Notes: a model not told the origin generated them from the sequence alone. 64,000 nucleotides of DNA from an uncultured Eubacteriales bacterium (GCA_900545815.1 URAM01000001.1:124001-188000); one strand, 5' to 3'. Positions 24,993-33,350 are shown, counted from the stretch's first letter. A program made the numbers and translations.

Positions 24993-25232
24993 ATGGAAAA
25001 AAAGATCAATATGCCCAAGCTCGGTCCCGATATGGAAACCGGCATCCTGTGCGCCTGGCTGAAAGAGGAGGGCGAACCCGTCACCGTGGGCGAGCCTTTG
25101 TTTGAGATCGAGACCAACAAAGTGGTCAACCAGATCGAAGCCACAGAGTCCGGCGTGCTCAAGCAGCAGTTGGCCGAGGAGGGCGATCTGGTTGCGGTAA
25201 ACACCGCTGTGGCAGTGCTGGAAGTGGTGTAA
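24993..25232 (+). CDS. Free-standing lipoyl-domain carrier protein
   Basis: 79 residues from the ATG at 24993 (AAAGGA upstream). A single E2-type lipoyl domain: starts KINMPKLGPDMETG, and the modifiable Lys lies in EIETNKVVNQIEA (about residue 43), the hairpin position of lipoyl domains. No E1-binding, catalytic E2 or GcvH features. It is followed after 3 bases by lipA. An isolated lipoyl domain packaged with its own modifying enzymes is unusual. It could be a carrier or relay intermediate, or a subunit for an enzyme encoded elsewhere. Confidence 0.85.
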   Translation: MEKKINMPKLGPDMETGILCAWLKEEGEPVTVGEPLFEIETNKVVNQIEATESGVLKQQLAEEGDLVAVNTAVAVLEVV

Positions 25233-25235
25233 GGC

Positions 25236-26096
25236 ATGGAAAAGAAACCGGAATGGCTGAAAGTCCGCTATAATCAGGACGCCGTCAACGAGGTGGCGGC
25301 GCTGATGCGGGATTTGAAGCTGAATACGGTGTGCAAGGAGGCCAACTGCCCCAATCTGGGCGAGTGCTATCAGAAGCATACCTCTACTTTTATGATCCTC
25401 GGGAGCGTCTGCACGCGGAACTGCCGGTTCTGCAACGTGGTCACCGGACGCCCCCTGCCCCCTGACCCAGAGGAACCTATGAACGTGGCAAAGGCCGCAA
25501 AAAAACTGCACCTGCGCCATGTGGTCTTGACCTGTTCCACCCGAGATGACCTGCCCGATGGCGGCGCAGAGCAGTTTGCCAAATGCGTCCGCGCCATCCG
25601 AGAGGTCTGTCCTGGCACCACGGTGGAGACACTGATCTCGGACATGAAGGGCGACCACGCATCCCTGGACACGGTGATCGCCGCCCATCCGGAGGTGCTC
25701 AACCACAATGTGGAGACGGTGAAGGAGCTGCAGCGTGCCGTGCGGCCCCAGGCTCGGTATGAGCGCTCCCTGGAGGTTCTGCGGTACTGCAAGGAGCAGG
25801 ATCCCACGCTGTTGACCAAGACCGGATTTATGGTGGGGCTGGGCGAGACCGAGGATCAGATCAGCCGTCTGATGGACGATATCCTGGAGACCGGCTGTGA
25901 CATTCTGACCATTGGACAGTATCTCCAGCCCTCCCCCCAGCATTATCCCCTGGCTCGCTATGCCACGCCGGAAGATTTCGCCCGTTGGAAGGAGCTGGCC
26001 ATCGCCAAGGGCTTCCGCCATGTGGCATCCGCCCCCCTGGCCCGCAGCTCCTACAAGGCATGGGAAGCACTGGAGGATGTTCATGATCTATATTGA
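25236..26096 (+). CDS. lipA: Lipoyl synthase
   Basis: Radical SAM enzyme inserting two sulfurs into a protein-bound octanoyl chain. 286 residues: auxiliary cluster CKEANCPNLGEC (about residues 33-44), SAM cluster CTRNCRFC, conserved RDDLPDGGAEQF, and the C-terminal RSSY that ligates the auxiliary cluster. Length and motifs are normal, so it should be functional. The stop overlaps the second ligase gene by 14 bases. Confidence 0.95.
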   Translation: MEKKPEWLKVRYNQDAVNEVAALMRDLKLNTVCKEANCPNLGECYQKHTSTFMILGSVCTRNCRFCNVVTGRPLPPDPEEPMNVAKAAKKLHLRHVVLTCSTRDDLPDGGAEQFAKCVRAIREVCPGTTVETLISDMKGDHASLDTVIAAHPEVLNHNVETVKELQRAVRPQARYERSLEVLRYCKEQDPTLLTKTGFMVGLGETEDQISRLMDDILETGCDILTIGQYLQPSPQHYPLARYATPEDFARWKELAIAKGFRHVASAPLARSSYKAWEALEDVHDLY

Positions 26097-27063
26097 GACT
26101 GGCTCTACAGACGTCTATTATAATTTCGGCCTGGAGTACTATTTCACCGTGGAAAAGCGCTTGCCGGAGACGGTGTTCCTTTTCTGGCGCACCACGCCGA
26201 CCCTGATGGTGGGCAAGTATCAGAACGTGTTGGAGGAGATCAACAAGCCCTACGCGGACGCCCATGGGATCCACCTGGTGCGCCGCATGAGCGGCGGCGG
26301 CACCATCTACACCGACCTGGGCGGTTGGCAGTTCACCTTTATCCAGCATCAAGAGACCGGCCAGATCGAGTTCAGCCAGTACATCGCGCCGGTGATCGGC
26401 GCACTGCGGGAGATGGGGGTTGATGCCGCCTTCAATGGCCGCAACGATCTGACCATAGACGGCAAGAAGTTCTCCGGCAACGCCCAGTACCGTCTGGGCG
26501 ACTGCATTGTACACCACGGTTCCCTGCTCTTTGATACGGATATTGCGCAGATGGTGGCGTCCACTACCGTGGACAGCTACAAAATCCTATCCAAAAGCAT
26601 CAAATCTGTTCGCGACAGAGTGACGAACATCTCCGAGCACCTCCCCACCCCCATGGATGCGGAGACATTCAAGGAGATCATGGTGCGCCATATCATGAAC
26701 GGCAGCCCCAACGTCTATACCGTGACGGCGGAGGACGATGCTAGGATTCGGGAGATCGCCCGAGAGCAGTTCCAAAGCTGGGAGCGGATCTTTGGACGAA
26801 ATCCAAAGTTTACCATCGACCGAGCCGGCCGCTTCGCGGGCGGGAAGATCCAGTTCAAGCTGGATGTCCAGAAAGGGATCATTCAAGACGCCGCTGTGTA
26901 TGGCGACTTCTTCTCCACCCTGGACGCCTCCGCCATTTGCAAGGCTCTCATCGGCTGTCCCTATGACCGCAGCGCCGTGCTGGACGCCCTGCGCAGCAAC
27001 GGGATCGACGGGGCGGTATACTGCATTTCCGCAGAGGAGATGGCCTCCGTGATCGCAGATTGA
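26083..27063 (+). CDS. Lipoate-protein ligase-like protein 2
   Basis: 326 residues from the ATG at 26083, inside the lipA end, with GGAGG upstream. It has RRMSGGGT and Lys in IDGKKFSGNAQ, but the canonical YHDLGN is changed to YTDLGG. Unlike protein 1, its accessory domain is classical (GRFAGGKIQFKLDVQKG, then GDFF). The two proteins thus deviate in opposite halves, suggesting division of labour, for example ligase versus octanoyl/lipoyl transferase (inference). Ends at a terminator. Confidence 0.85.
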   Translation: MIYIETGSTDVYYNFGLEYYFTVEKRLPETVFLFWRTTPTLMVGKYQNVLEEINKPYADAHGIHLVRRMSGGGTIYTDLGGWQFTFIQHQETGQIEFSQYIAPVIGALREMGVDAAFNGRNDLTIDGKKFSGNAQYRLGDCIVHHGSLLFDTDIAQMVASTTVDSYKILSKSIKSVRDRVTNISEHLPTPMDAETFKEIMVRHIMNGSPNVYTVTAEDDARIREIAREQFQSWERIFGRNPKFTIDRAGRFAGGKIQFKLDVQKGIIQDAAVYGDFFSTLDASAICKALIGCPYDRSAVLDALRSNGIDGAVYCISAEEMASVIAD

Positions 27064-27097
27064 GCGAGCGAACGTCTCACATCGTAAGCAAAACAAA

Positions 27098-27125
27098 CGC
27101 CTGAACCACAAACAGGGTTCAGGCG
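27098..27125 (+). terminator. Terminator of the lipoate cassette
   Basis: CGCCTGAACC / GGTTCAGGCG, loop of eight bases, followed by CTTTGTTTT. Confidence 0.85.
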
Positions 27126-27203
27126 CTTTGTTTTAGGCGCAGCGGGCGCTGCCAGGAGAACTGTCATTTCAGTCGGATACACCCCGATACGCATCCGGTT
27201 AGA

Positions 27204-27398
27204 TCACAGGTAGATGCCCGCATCAGCGCAGTTGTGGATGATGCGCCAGGCCACCTTCTGGACTTCCCGCACCCGTCTCTCCCGTTCTTCCGGAGTGAGA
27301 TTGCGACAGTAGTTGTCGGCGATATGTACCGTCACACCGTTGGATGTTACCATGGTCTTGACCACATGGGGAACGATATATTCCTTCTGCTTTCTCAT
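27204..27398 (-). CDS. Small protein near the right end of the cotJC element, candidate directionality factor
   Basis: 64 residues from the ATG at 27398, preceded by a perfect GGAGGTGAT SD; a longer frame to 27428 lacks one. N-terminal half beta-like (VTSNGVTVHIADNY); C-terminal half a charged helix (LTPEERERRVREVQKVAW). No family assigned, but small proteins ending in a similar N-L-T/S-P-E-E-R helix are common beside serine recombinases in Firmicutes elements. In SPbeta a 58-aa factor (SprB) lets the recombinase excise, and this gene is the only candidate here. A weak SigE-like promoter precedes it. Confidence 0.65.
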   Translation of the reverse strand: MRKQKEYIVPHVVKTMVTSNGVTVHIADNYCRNLTPEERERRVREVQKVAWRIIHNCADAGIYL

Positions 27399-27415
27399 CC
27401 CATCACCTCCGGTGG

Positions 27416-27445
27416 AGTTTATGTGCATCTGCTTGTACGGGATGC
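27416..27445 (-). promoter_or_regulatory. Possible SigE-type promoter of the 64-aa gene
   Basis: Minus strand GCATCCC, 15-base spacer, CATAAACT (consensus GCATATT / CATACAAT: 4 of 7 and 6 of 8). Position is right for a short leader, but the match is marginal. Confidence 0.25.
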
Positions 27446-27521
27446 ATCCATCAGCGCTTGTTTGGAGATTTTTAGGACACCGCCCAAGTCAAATTCGCCA
27501 CCTATTCCAGCCATCTGATAG

Positions 27522-27556
27522 GCAGACAATTCTCCGGAGCGGAAGAACTCGGCCAC
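27522..27556. other. Right attachment site (attR) of the cotJC element
   Basis: Element side ACAATTCTCCGGAGCG, core GAAGAA (27542-27547), gene side CTCGGCCAC. In joined ends, TTCTCCGGA and TCCGGAGAA form an inverted repeat centred exactly on the GA at core positions 4-5. Confidence 0.8.
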
Positions 27557-27952
27557 TTGGAGATGGTCGCCACCATCGTCCACCAGCTCACCCGAAATCT
27601 GACCGAGGAGCAGATCTTGAACAGCGGCTTCGCCCCCTACTTCGTAGACCACACCGTAGGCATCTACCCCACTGCCGCCTCTGGCTTCCCCTGGTCAGCG
27701 GGGAGTATGCAGTCCACCGGCGATGTGATCGCCGACCTGACCGAAGACCTGGCCGCCGAACAGAAGGCGCGGCTGACCTATGACAACATCCTCCGGCTCA
27801 GCGATGACCCAGACGTGAGCGATGCCATTCGGTTCCTGCGGGAGCGGGAGATCGTCCACTTCCAGCGGTTCGGCGAAGCCCTCGAATTGGCCAAGGCCAA
27901 GATGAATCAAAAAAATGTCTACCTGACCAACCCAGCCTTCGACCGGAAGTAA
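27542..27952 (+). pseudogene. cotJC: CotJC manganese-catalase-like coat protein, 3' fragment
   Basis: Encodes residues 64-199 of the rejoined CotJC: EELGHLEMVATIVHQL, FVDHTVG, DLAAEQKARLTYDNI, DDPDVSDAIRFLREREIVHFQRF. The second metal-binding helix pair (EQKAR and REREIVHFQRF) is intact with no frameshift or stop, which argues that the gene is maintained under selection. It has no start codon with an SD at its 5' end; a TTG at 27557 is unlikely to be used. After excision it would be translated from the ATG at 21919. Ends at the hairpin at 27970. Confidence 0.92.
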
Positions 27953-27969
27953 GGTCATTTCTATAGAGA

Positions 27970-28000
27970 AAAAGCACGGCTCACAACGAGCCGTGCTTTT
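27970..28000. terminator. Bidirectional terminator, cotJC / livF
   Basis: AAAAGCACGGCTC / GAGCCGTGCTTTT, perfect 13-bp stem, 5-base loop, between convergent genes. Confidence 0.92.
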
Positions 28001-28019
28001 GTTTTGGCATTTTCTTGAC

Positions 28020-28736
28020 TTATTTCGCCTTGTGCTTGCCCAGGTAAGCCTCCTTGACCTTTTCGTTGGCCAACAGCTCTGCTCCGGTGCCGCTCATGGT
28101 GATGTTGCCGGTCTCCAGCACATAGGCAAGATCTGCGGTTTTCAGCGCCATGTTGGCGTTCTGCTCGATGAGCAGAACCGTCACACCCTGGTTGTTGATC
28201 TCTTTGATGATGGAGAAGATGTCCTGCACCACCAGAGGTGCCAGACCCAGGGACGGTTCGTCCAGCATCATCAGCTTGGGGCGGCTCATGAGGGCACGCC
28301 CAACGGCCAGCATCTGCTGTTCACCGCCGGACAGGGTGCCGGCAGCCTGCCAGCTCCGCTCCTGGAGGCGGGGGAACAAGGAGTAGACCCATTCAATGTC
28401 CTTCTGGATGCCCTCCTTGTCCTTGCGCAGGTAAGCGCCGATCTTGAGGTTTTCCAGCACCGTCAGGTCAGCGAACACCCGCCGTCCCTCCGGAGACATG
28501 GCGATGCCTTCCCCGATGATCTGGTCGATGGACATCCCGAGCAGTTCCTTGCCGTTCCACTGGATGGAACCGCTCTGCGCCTTGACCAGACCGGTGATGG
28601 TGCGGAGCATGGTGGATTTACCGGCGCCGTTGGCGCCGATCAGGGTGACGATCTTGCCGTCAGGCACTTCCAAGGAAATGCCCCGCAGCGCTTGGATGCC
28701 GCCATAGGCCACATGAAGGTTTTCAATTTTAAGCAT
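28020..28736 (-). CDS. livF: Branched-chain amino acid ABC transporter ATP-binding protein LivF
   Basis: 238 residues from the ATG at 28736. Walker A GANGAGKST, signature LSGGEQQML, Walker B MMLDEPSLGLAP, His-switch region ended by LIEQNANMAL (typical of LivF, where the switch His is replaced). Last gene of a five-gene minus-strand operon; overlaps livG by 8 bases. Confidence 0.94.
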   Translation of the reverse strand: MLKIENLHVAYGGIQALRGISLEVPDGKIVTLIGANGAGKSTMLRTITGLVKAQSGSIQWNGKELLGMSIDQIIGEGIAMSPEGRRVFADLTVLENLKIGAYLRKDKEGIQKDIEWVYSLFPRLQERSWQAAGTLSGGEQQMLAVGRALMSRPKLMMLDEPSLGLAPLVVQDIFSIIKEINNQGVTVLLIEQNANMALKTADLAYVLETGNITMSGTGAELLANEKVKEAYLGKHKAK

Positions 28737-29571
28737 CGTCAGCCACCCCCAAATATGCGTCAATGACACGCTGGTTGTTCTGGATCTCATCCGGCGTACC
28801 GTTTGCGATGAGCTTGCCGAAGTCCAGCACGTAGATGCGGTCGGAAATATCCATGACCAAGTCCATGTGGTGCTCAATCATGAAAACAGTCAGCTTGAAG
28901 TCATCCCGAATGCGGCCAATGAACTCGGTCAGCTCATTGGTCTCCTGGGGATTCATGCCGGCAGCCGGTTCGTCCAGCAGCAGCAGAGAGGGCTCGGACG
29001 CCAAGGCACGGGCGATCTCCACCCGACGCTGCTCGCCATAGGGCAGCGAGGTGGCCAGCTCATTCCGGACGTCATCCAGCCCCAACACATGGAGCAGCTC
29101 GGCGCACTCCTCCTGCTGCCGCTTCTCCTCCGCCTTATTCATGCGGAAGGTAGCCGAAAGCATTCCGGCGTGGACACGGCAGTGCTTGGCGATGAGGACG
29201 TTTTCAAAGACGGTCTGGGACTTCCAAAGACGGATGTTCTGGAAGGTGCGGGCGATGCCCAGCTTGGTGACCTTATCGGGAGTGGGCTGGAGGACGTGCT
29301 TGTAATCGCCTGCGTGTTCGCCCTTGTACAGCTTCTTCATCTTGCCCTGGGGGTGATTTTCGATGATCTTGTTCCCCTGGAAGTAGACGGAGCCGTTGGT
29401 AGGGGCGTAGACGCCGGTGATGACGTTGAAGGCAGTGGTTTTGCCTGCGCCGTTGGGGCCAATCAGGGAAACGATCTCGTCCCGATTGACCTCCAGGTTC
29501 ATATTGTCAACGGCTACCACGCCGCCAAACTGCATGGTTACATTTTCCACACGGAGGACGTTTTCACTCAT
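28729..29571 (-). CDS. livG: Branched-chain amino acid ABC transporter ATP-binding protein LivG
   Basis: 280 residues. Walker A GPNGAGKTT, LivG-specific insertion after it (VYFQGNKI onwards), signature LPYGEQRRVEIARAL, Walker B LLLLDEPAAGMNP, switch EHHMDLVM. The insertion around residues 70-85 (GKMKKLYKGEHAGDYK) is somewhat longer than usual. SD AAGGAGG. Overlaps livM by 4 bases. Confidence 0.94.
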   Translation of the reverse strand: MSENVLRVENVTMQFGGVVAVDNMNLEVNRDEIVSLIGPNGAGKTTAFNVITGVYAPTNGSVYFQGNKIIENHPQGKMKKLYKGEHAGDYKHVLQPTPDKVTKLGIARTFQNIRLWKSQTVFENVLIAKHCRVHAGMLSATFRMNKAEEKRQQEECAELLHVLGLDDVRNELATSLPYGEQRRVEIARALASEPSLLLLDEPAAGMNPQETNELTEFIGRIRDDFKLTVFMIEHHMDLVMDISDRIYVLDFGKLIANGTPDEIQNNQRVIDAYLGVADDA

Positions 29572-30674
29572 TTCACTGCCTCCTTTTTCTCTTTCCGGCG
29601 CTGGAGCTTCGCTTTCCAGTCTCGGAACTTCTCCGGCAATTCCTTATCGCCCATGATACCCTGACGGAAGAACAGGACGATGACCATGATGACTACGGCA
29701 AAGACCACCTTCCGGAAGCCGCCTCGGAAGAGGAAGATACCCAGGGAGTCGTCATCCAGGAAACGCAGCCACCACTCGTTGCAAGCGGTGAACAGGAAGC
29801 TGGCGATGACGGAGCCGGAGATGGAACCGATGCCGCCGATGACGACGATGAGCAAAATTTCGTAGGTCATGTTGGTCTTAAAGTTGTTGGCCTGTGCCAT
29901 GCACTGGTACATGGCCAGCAGGCCGCCGCCGATGCCGGCGAAGAAGGAGCTGACCACGAAGGACATCATCTTGTGTCGGGATAGGTTGACGCCCATGGCT
30001 TCTGCTGCCACTTCGTCATCTCGGATGGCCTTGAAGGCACGGCCGTAGGTGGAGTTGATCAAAAGTACGATCAGGGCGATGCATACGCCGGCCACCAGAT
30101 AGTAGGCCACGGTGGAGTTGAAGTACGGGAACCCGCCCAAGACGTTGGCGCCGTTGGTGAGGGGACCCAGCTTATCCCACTGGAAGATAGCACGGATGAT
30201 CTCCGCAAAGCCCAGCGTGGCGATGGCCAGGTAGTCGCTTTTCAAGCGCAGGACGGGCAGGCCGATGAGCCAGGCGAACAGAGCTGCCACCAGGCCGCCC
30301 AGGATCAGGGCGATGAGCATTCCCACAACGGAACCGGCACCGGTAGTGCCGAAGATGTCCGCCAGAGAAAATTTCACCCAGTGTTCCCCGCTGAACATCC
30401 GATAGACGCTCTCACGGGAGGCTTCGGGAACCATAATGATGGCGTAGGTATAAGCGCCCAGCAGCATGAAGCCTGCCTGCCCCAGAGAGAACAGGCCGGT
30501 GAAGCCGTTGAGCAGGTTCATGGAGACGGCCACCAGAGCATAGACGGCAGTTTTCTTCAAAACCGGAAACAGGATGGAGGAAGATGGCACCACTTTCTCC
30601 AACACAAACAGCAGGATATAAAACAGGACGATGGCCAGCATGGTGCGCAGGGTCTTGGCTTTTTTATTTGTCAT
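29568..30674 (-). CDS. livM: Branched-chain amino acid ABC transporter permease LivM
   Basis: 368 residues from the ATG at 30674 with GGAGG at 8 bases; a TTG two codons earlier is too close to the SD. About ten membrane helices, with the family signatures NLLNGFTGLFSLGQAG, LRLKSDYLAIATLGFAE, and the EAA-like loop RDDEVAAEAMGVN. Works with LivH as the membrane pore. Ends in a Lys/Arg-rich tail. Confidence 0.93.
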   Translation of the reverse strand: MTNKKAKTLRTMLAIVLFYILLFVLEKVVPSSSILFPVLKKTAVYALVAVSMNLLNGFTGLFSLGQAGFMLLGAYTYAIIMVPEASRESVYRMFSGEHWVKFSLADIFGTTGAGSVVGMLIALILGGLVAALFAWLIGLPVLRLKSDYLAIATLGFAEIIRAIFQWDKLGPLTNGANVLGGFPYFNSTVAYYLVAGVCIALIVLLINSTYGRAFKAIRDDEVAAEAMGVNLSRHKMMSFVVSSFFAGIGGGLLAMYQCMAQANNFKTNMTYEILLIVVIGGIGSISGSVIASFLFTACNEWWLRFLDDDSLGIFLFRGGFRKVVFAVVIMVIVLFFRQGIMGDKELPEKFRDWKAKLQRRKEKKEAVK

Positions 30675-30688
30675 TTCCAATTCCTCCC

Positions 30689-31573
30689 TTACACCTTATC
30701 TGTGACCTTTTCACCGAACAGGCCGGTGGGCTTGACACAGAGGACGACGATCAGCAGGGCGAAGGTGAACGCATCGGAGAAGGTCGTCCAGCCCAAGCCC
30801 TTGATGATATTTTCGCAGATACCGATGATGAACGCGCCGATGACCGCACCGGGGATGGAGCCAATGCCGCCAAAGACCGCAGCCACAAAGGCTTTCAGGC
30901 CGGGCATGGCGCCGGAGGTGGGCACGACAGACTGATAATTGGTAAAGTACAGCAGGGAGCCAACAGCAGCTAGGAATGTGCCAATGATAAAGGTCATGCT
31001 GATAACGTTGTTGATCTTGATGCCCATGAGCTGGCTAGTCTCGAAGTCACGGGAGACAGCGCGCATGGCCATGCCGATCTTGGTGTGGTTGATGAGCTGC
31101 GTGAGGATGACCACCAGGAAGATGGTCAGGAAGGGGGTGATGATGGTGACCCACTTGGTGGAAGCGCCGCCGATGGAGACGTTGGCAGACAGGCCAGGGA
31201 TCTGGGGATAGACCTTGGCCAGACCGCCGGTGACGTACAGCGCCAAGTTCTGGAGCAGATAGCTGACGCCGATAGCGGAGATCATCAGGGACATTCTGGG
31301 TGCGGTACGCAGGGGTTTATAGGCCACCTTTTCAATGGCCACACCCAGGATGACGGTCAGGATGATGACCAACGGGATGGAGATGTACAGTGGTAAAGCG
31401 GTGGATGCGTAGACCATGACCAAGCCCGCCACCATGAACACGTCACCGTGTGCGAAGTTGATCAGACGCAGAATGCCGTATACCATCGTGTAACCGATGG
31501 CGATCAGAGCGTACTGGCCGCCTACGGAGATACCCGCCAATAGGAAAGGCAGGTTTTCCTGAATAAAGCTCAT
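30689..31573 (-). CDS. livH: Branched-chain amino acid ABC transporter permease LivH
   Basis: 294 residues from the ATG at 31573, SD GAGGAGG. Eight or so membrane helices, start GGQYALIAIGYTMVYGILRLINFAHGD typical of LivH, and EAA-loop-like MRAVSRDFETSQLMGI. Follows livJ after 145 bases containing a strong hairpin, so expression relative to the binding protein is probably lowered. Confidence 0.93.
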   Translation of the reverse strand: MSFIQENLPFLLAGISVGGQYALIAIGYTMVYGILRLINFAHGDVFMVAGLVMVYASTALPLYISIPLVIILTVILGVAIEKVAYKPLRTAPRMSLMISAIGVSYLLQNLALYVTGGLAKVYPQIPGLSANVSIGGASTKWVTIITPFLTIFLVVILTQLINHTKIGMAMRAVSRDFETSQLMGIKINNVISMTFIIGTFLAAVGSLLYFTNYQSVVPTSGAMPGLKAFVAAVFGGIGSIPGAVIGAFIIGICENIIKGLGWTTFSDAFTFALLIVVLCVKPTGLFGEKVTDKV

Positions 31574-31640
31574 GTTGTTCCTCCTCGGAAGAATGGTTTG
31601 CGTGCGCGGCTGCGCCGCCCCGATCAGAGGCAAACGCATA

Positions 31641-31669
31641 GACGGCGGGGACCGTCAGGCCCCCGCCGC
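31641..31669 (-). terminator. Intercistronic hairpin livJ-livH
   Basis: GC-rich stem GCGGCGGGGGCC / GGTCCCCGCCGTC (minus strand) with a 4-base loop and no T-run: a partial terminator or 3'-end stabiliser of the abundant livJ message. Confidence 0.65.
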
Positions 31670-31718
31670 ATTTCATACTTGTGAATGTGCCGACTAAAAT
31701 CGCGTTCAGACCTGGATC

Positions 31719-32921
31719 TTATTCGTCCATGGTGACGGAGCCGCCGCCAACCCAAGTGCCGGTCTCATTGTCAACGCTCTTGACGTAAGCGGTCTTGACC
31801 TTTGCGTCGCCGGTCTCGTCGAAGGTGATGGTGCCAGTGATGCCGTCATAGGAGACGTTGGGCAGAGCCTTCATAACGTCAGCAGGATCGGTGCTGCCAG
31901 CTGCTTTCAGGCCTTCCAGAGCCAGCATATAAGCATCATAGCCCATAACGGAAACTGCGGACAGGGTGTCGTTGCCGCCGTTGTTCTTCAGGTTGGTGGA
32001 GTCGGCGTTGATCCATTCCTTGATGCCCTTTTCAAATTCCTTGTTGGTGCCGTCAGCATAGAAGGTGGTGACGTCGATCTTCACGTCAGTGCCCTTTGCA
32101 GCTTCCAGGATCACGTTGGAGTCCCAAGTGTCGCCTGCCAGGATGGGCATACCCAGGTTCTGGCTTGCTGCCTGGTTGATGACCAGCTGTGCTGCTTCAA
32201 TGGAGATGGGAGCATAGAAGACGCCGCAGCCTTCCTTCTTTGCGTTAGCAATGTAGGAGGTGAAGTCGCTGTTGCCTTCGGGGAACTCAGCCTTGACTAC
32301 CTGGCCGCCCTTCTTTTCAAACTGCTTGGTGAAGTAGCTGACCAGACCGCCGGAGTAGTCATCGCCCAGCTTGCTCAGGCAGTAAGCCTTCTTGACCTTC
32401 AGGTTATCATAGGCATAGTTTGCCAGGACGGGCCCCTGGAAGGAGTCGATGAAGCAAGCACGGAAGTAATGGGTGTTGCCTGCGGTGACAGCAGGGTTGG
32501 TGCAGGTGATGCCGATGGCGGGAACGCCTGCGTTCTTGAAGGTGTCAGAAGCGGCGATGGAGACGCCGGAGCCATAGGAGCCCAGGACAACGGAGACGCC
32601 CTGAGAGACCAGCTGGCTGGCTGCGCTGACGGCCTTGTCGTTGGAGCTTTCGTTATCGACGATCTCCAGCTTGACGTTGTAGGTCTTGCCGCCGATCTCG
32701 ACAGTGGGAGCGACGGAGTTTGCGTACTGGACGCCCAGGATCTCCTGCTTGCCGCCTGCGCCGTTATCACCGGACTGAGGTTCATAGACGCCGATCTTGA
32801 CGGTATCGCCGCTGGCTGCTGCGGTGCTGCCTGCTGCGGAGCCGGTGTCCTTGGAGCCGCCGCAAGCGGCCAGGCCCAGTGCCATGCACAGTGCCAGCAC
32901 GAGTGCTGTTAACTTTTTCAT
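31719..32921 (-). CDS. livJ: Branched-chain amino acid ABC transporter substrate-binding lipoprotein
   Basis: 400 residues. Lipoprotein signal with Cys20 (LGLAACGG), Ser/Ala/Gly linker, then a type-I periplasmic-binding fold: KIGVYEPQSGDNGAGG, VVLGSYGSGVSIA, CTNPAVTAGN, LGDDYSGG. Such proteins bind Leu/Ile/Val or related ligands; specificity is not readable. First gene of livJHMGF. Confidence 0.92.
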   Translation of the reverse strand: MKKLTALVLALCMALGLAACGGSKDTGSAAGSTAAASGDTVKIGVYEPQSGDNGAGGKQEILGVQYANSVAPTVEIGGKTYNVKLEIVDNESSNDKAVSAASQLVSQGVSVVLGSYGSGVSIAASDTFKNAGVPAIGITCTNPAVTAGNTHYFRACFIDSFQGPVLANYAYDNLKVKKAYCLSKLGDDYSGGLVSYFTKQFEKKGGQVVKAEFPEGNSDFTSYIANAKKEGCGVFYAPISIEAAQLVINQAASQNLGMPILAGDTWDSNVILEAAKGTDVKIDVTTFYADGTNKEFEKGIKEWINADSTNLKNNGGNDTLSAVSVMGYDAYMLALEGLKAAGSTDPADVMKALPNVSYDGITGTITFDETGDAKVKTAYVKSVDNETGTWVGGGSVTMDE

Positions 32922-32987
32922 TGTGTTGTTTCCTCCTGTTTTGATTTGGGCGCTCTGGCAAGAGAGGTCAAAACGCCCTGGTGAACC

Positions 32988-33016
32988 ATTATAAAATGTA
33001 CTGTTATTTTACGCAC
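32988..33016 (-). promoter_or_regulatory. Probable promoter of livJHMGF
   Basis: Good TATAAT on the minus strand (plus ATTATA 32988-32993), but the -35 at 17 bp (GTGCGT) is poor, suggesting activator dependence. Confidence 0.45.
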
Positions 33017-33350
33017 TTTCATCCGATTTGGCAAGTGGGATTATCGCCAGAAAGAAGTGGCGCTGTCGCAGAAAATTCACAGTTTGGAAAGGAATCCGTC
33101 ACATTTTGTCCGCCAATGGCGGACATTCGTAGGGAATCGCTGGCTTTGGCCTTGCATCTGTCTTTCAGGGACGGATTGAACTTTTTCGTCATTTTGCCCA
33201 AAAAACCATTCAGCTTTTTTCCCTTTTTGCTGTTCTCTCTCAAAACCGACCCCATTCCAGCCACAAAGCTGCCAGTTCCTTCCCATTTCATGTGCAAACT
33301 AGCAGTACAGCGAAAATCTGGGTGTGTTTGTGCGTTCACAAACAATCAAA
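33017..33350. other. Intergenic region, no convincing gene
   Basis: Between the livJ promoter and the glnQ terminator. Short frames on both strands lack SD sites and resemble nothing known. A small hairpin GTTTGTG / CACAAAC lies near 33326-33343. No riboswitch recognised. Confidence 0.6.

Larger units (their letters stand above)
22108..27547 (+). mobile_element. Skin-like intervening element in cotJC, 5,434 bp
   Basis: Bounded by GAAGAA at 22108-22113 and 27542-27547. Excision leaving one copy deletes 5,434 bp and restores cotJC. Contents in order: serine recombinase; att-like remnant; vegetative-type promoter; two lipoate-ligase-like genes flanking a lipoyl-domain gene and lipA; terminator; and a minus-strand 64-aa orphan. 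There are no phage structural, replication or conjugation genes. Precedents with the same logic are the skin element in sigK and SPbeta in spsM of Bacillus. I know of no described cotJC case, but could not search. Confidence 0.88.
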
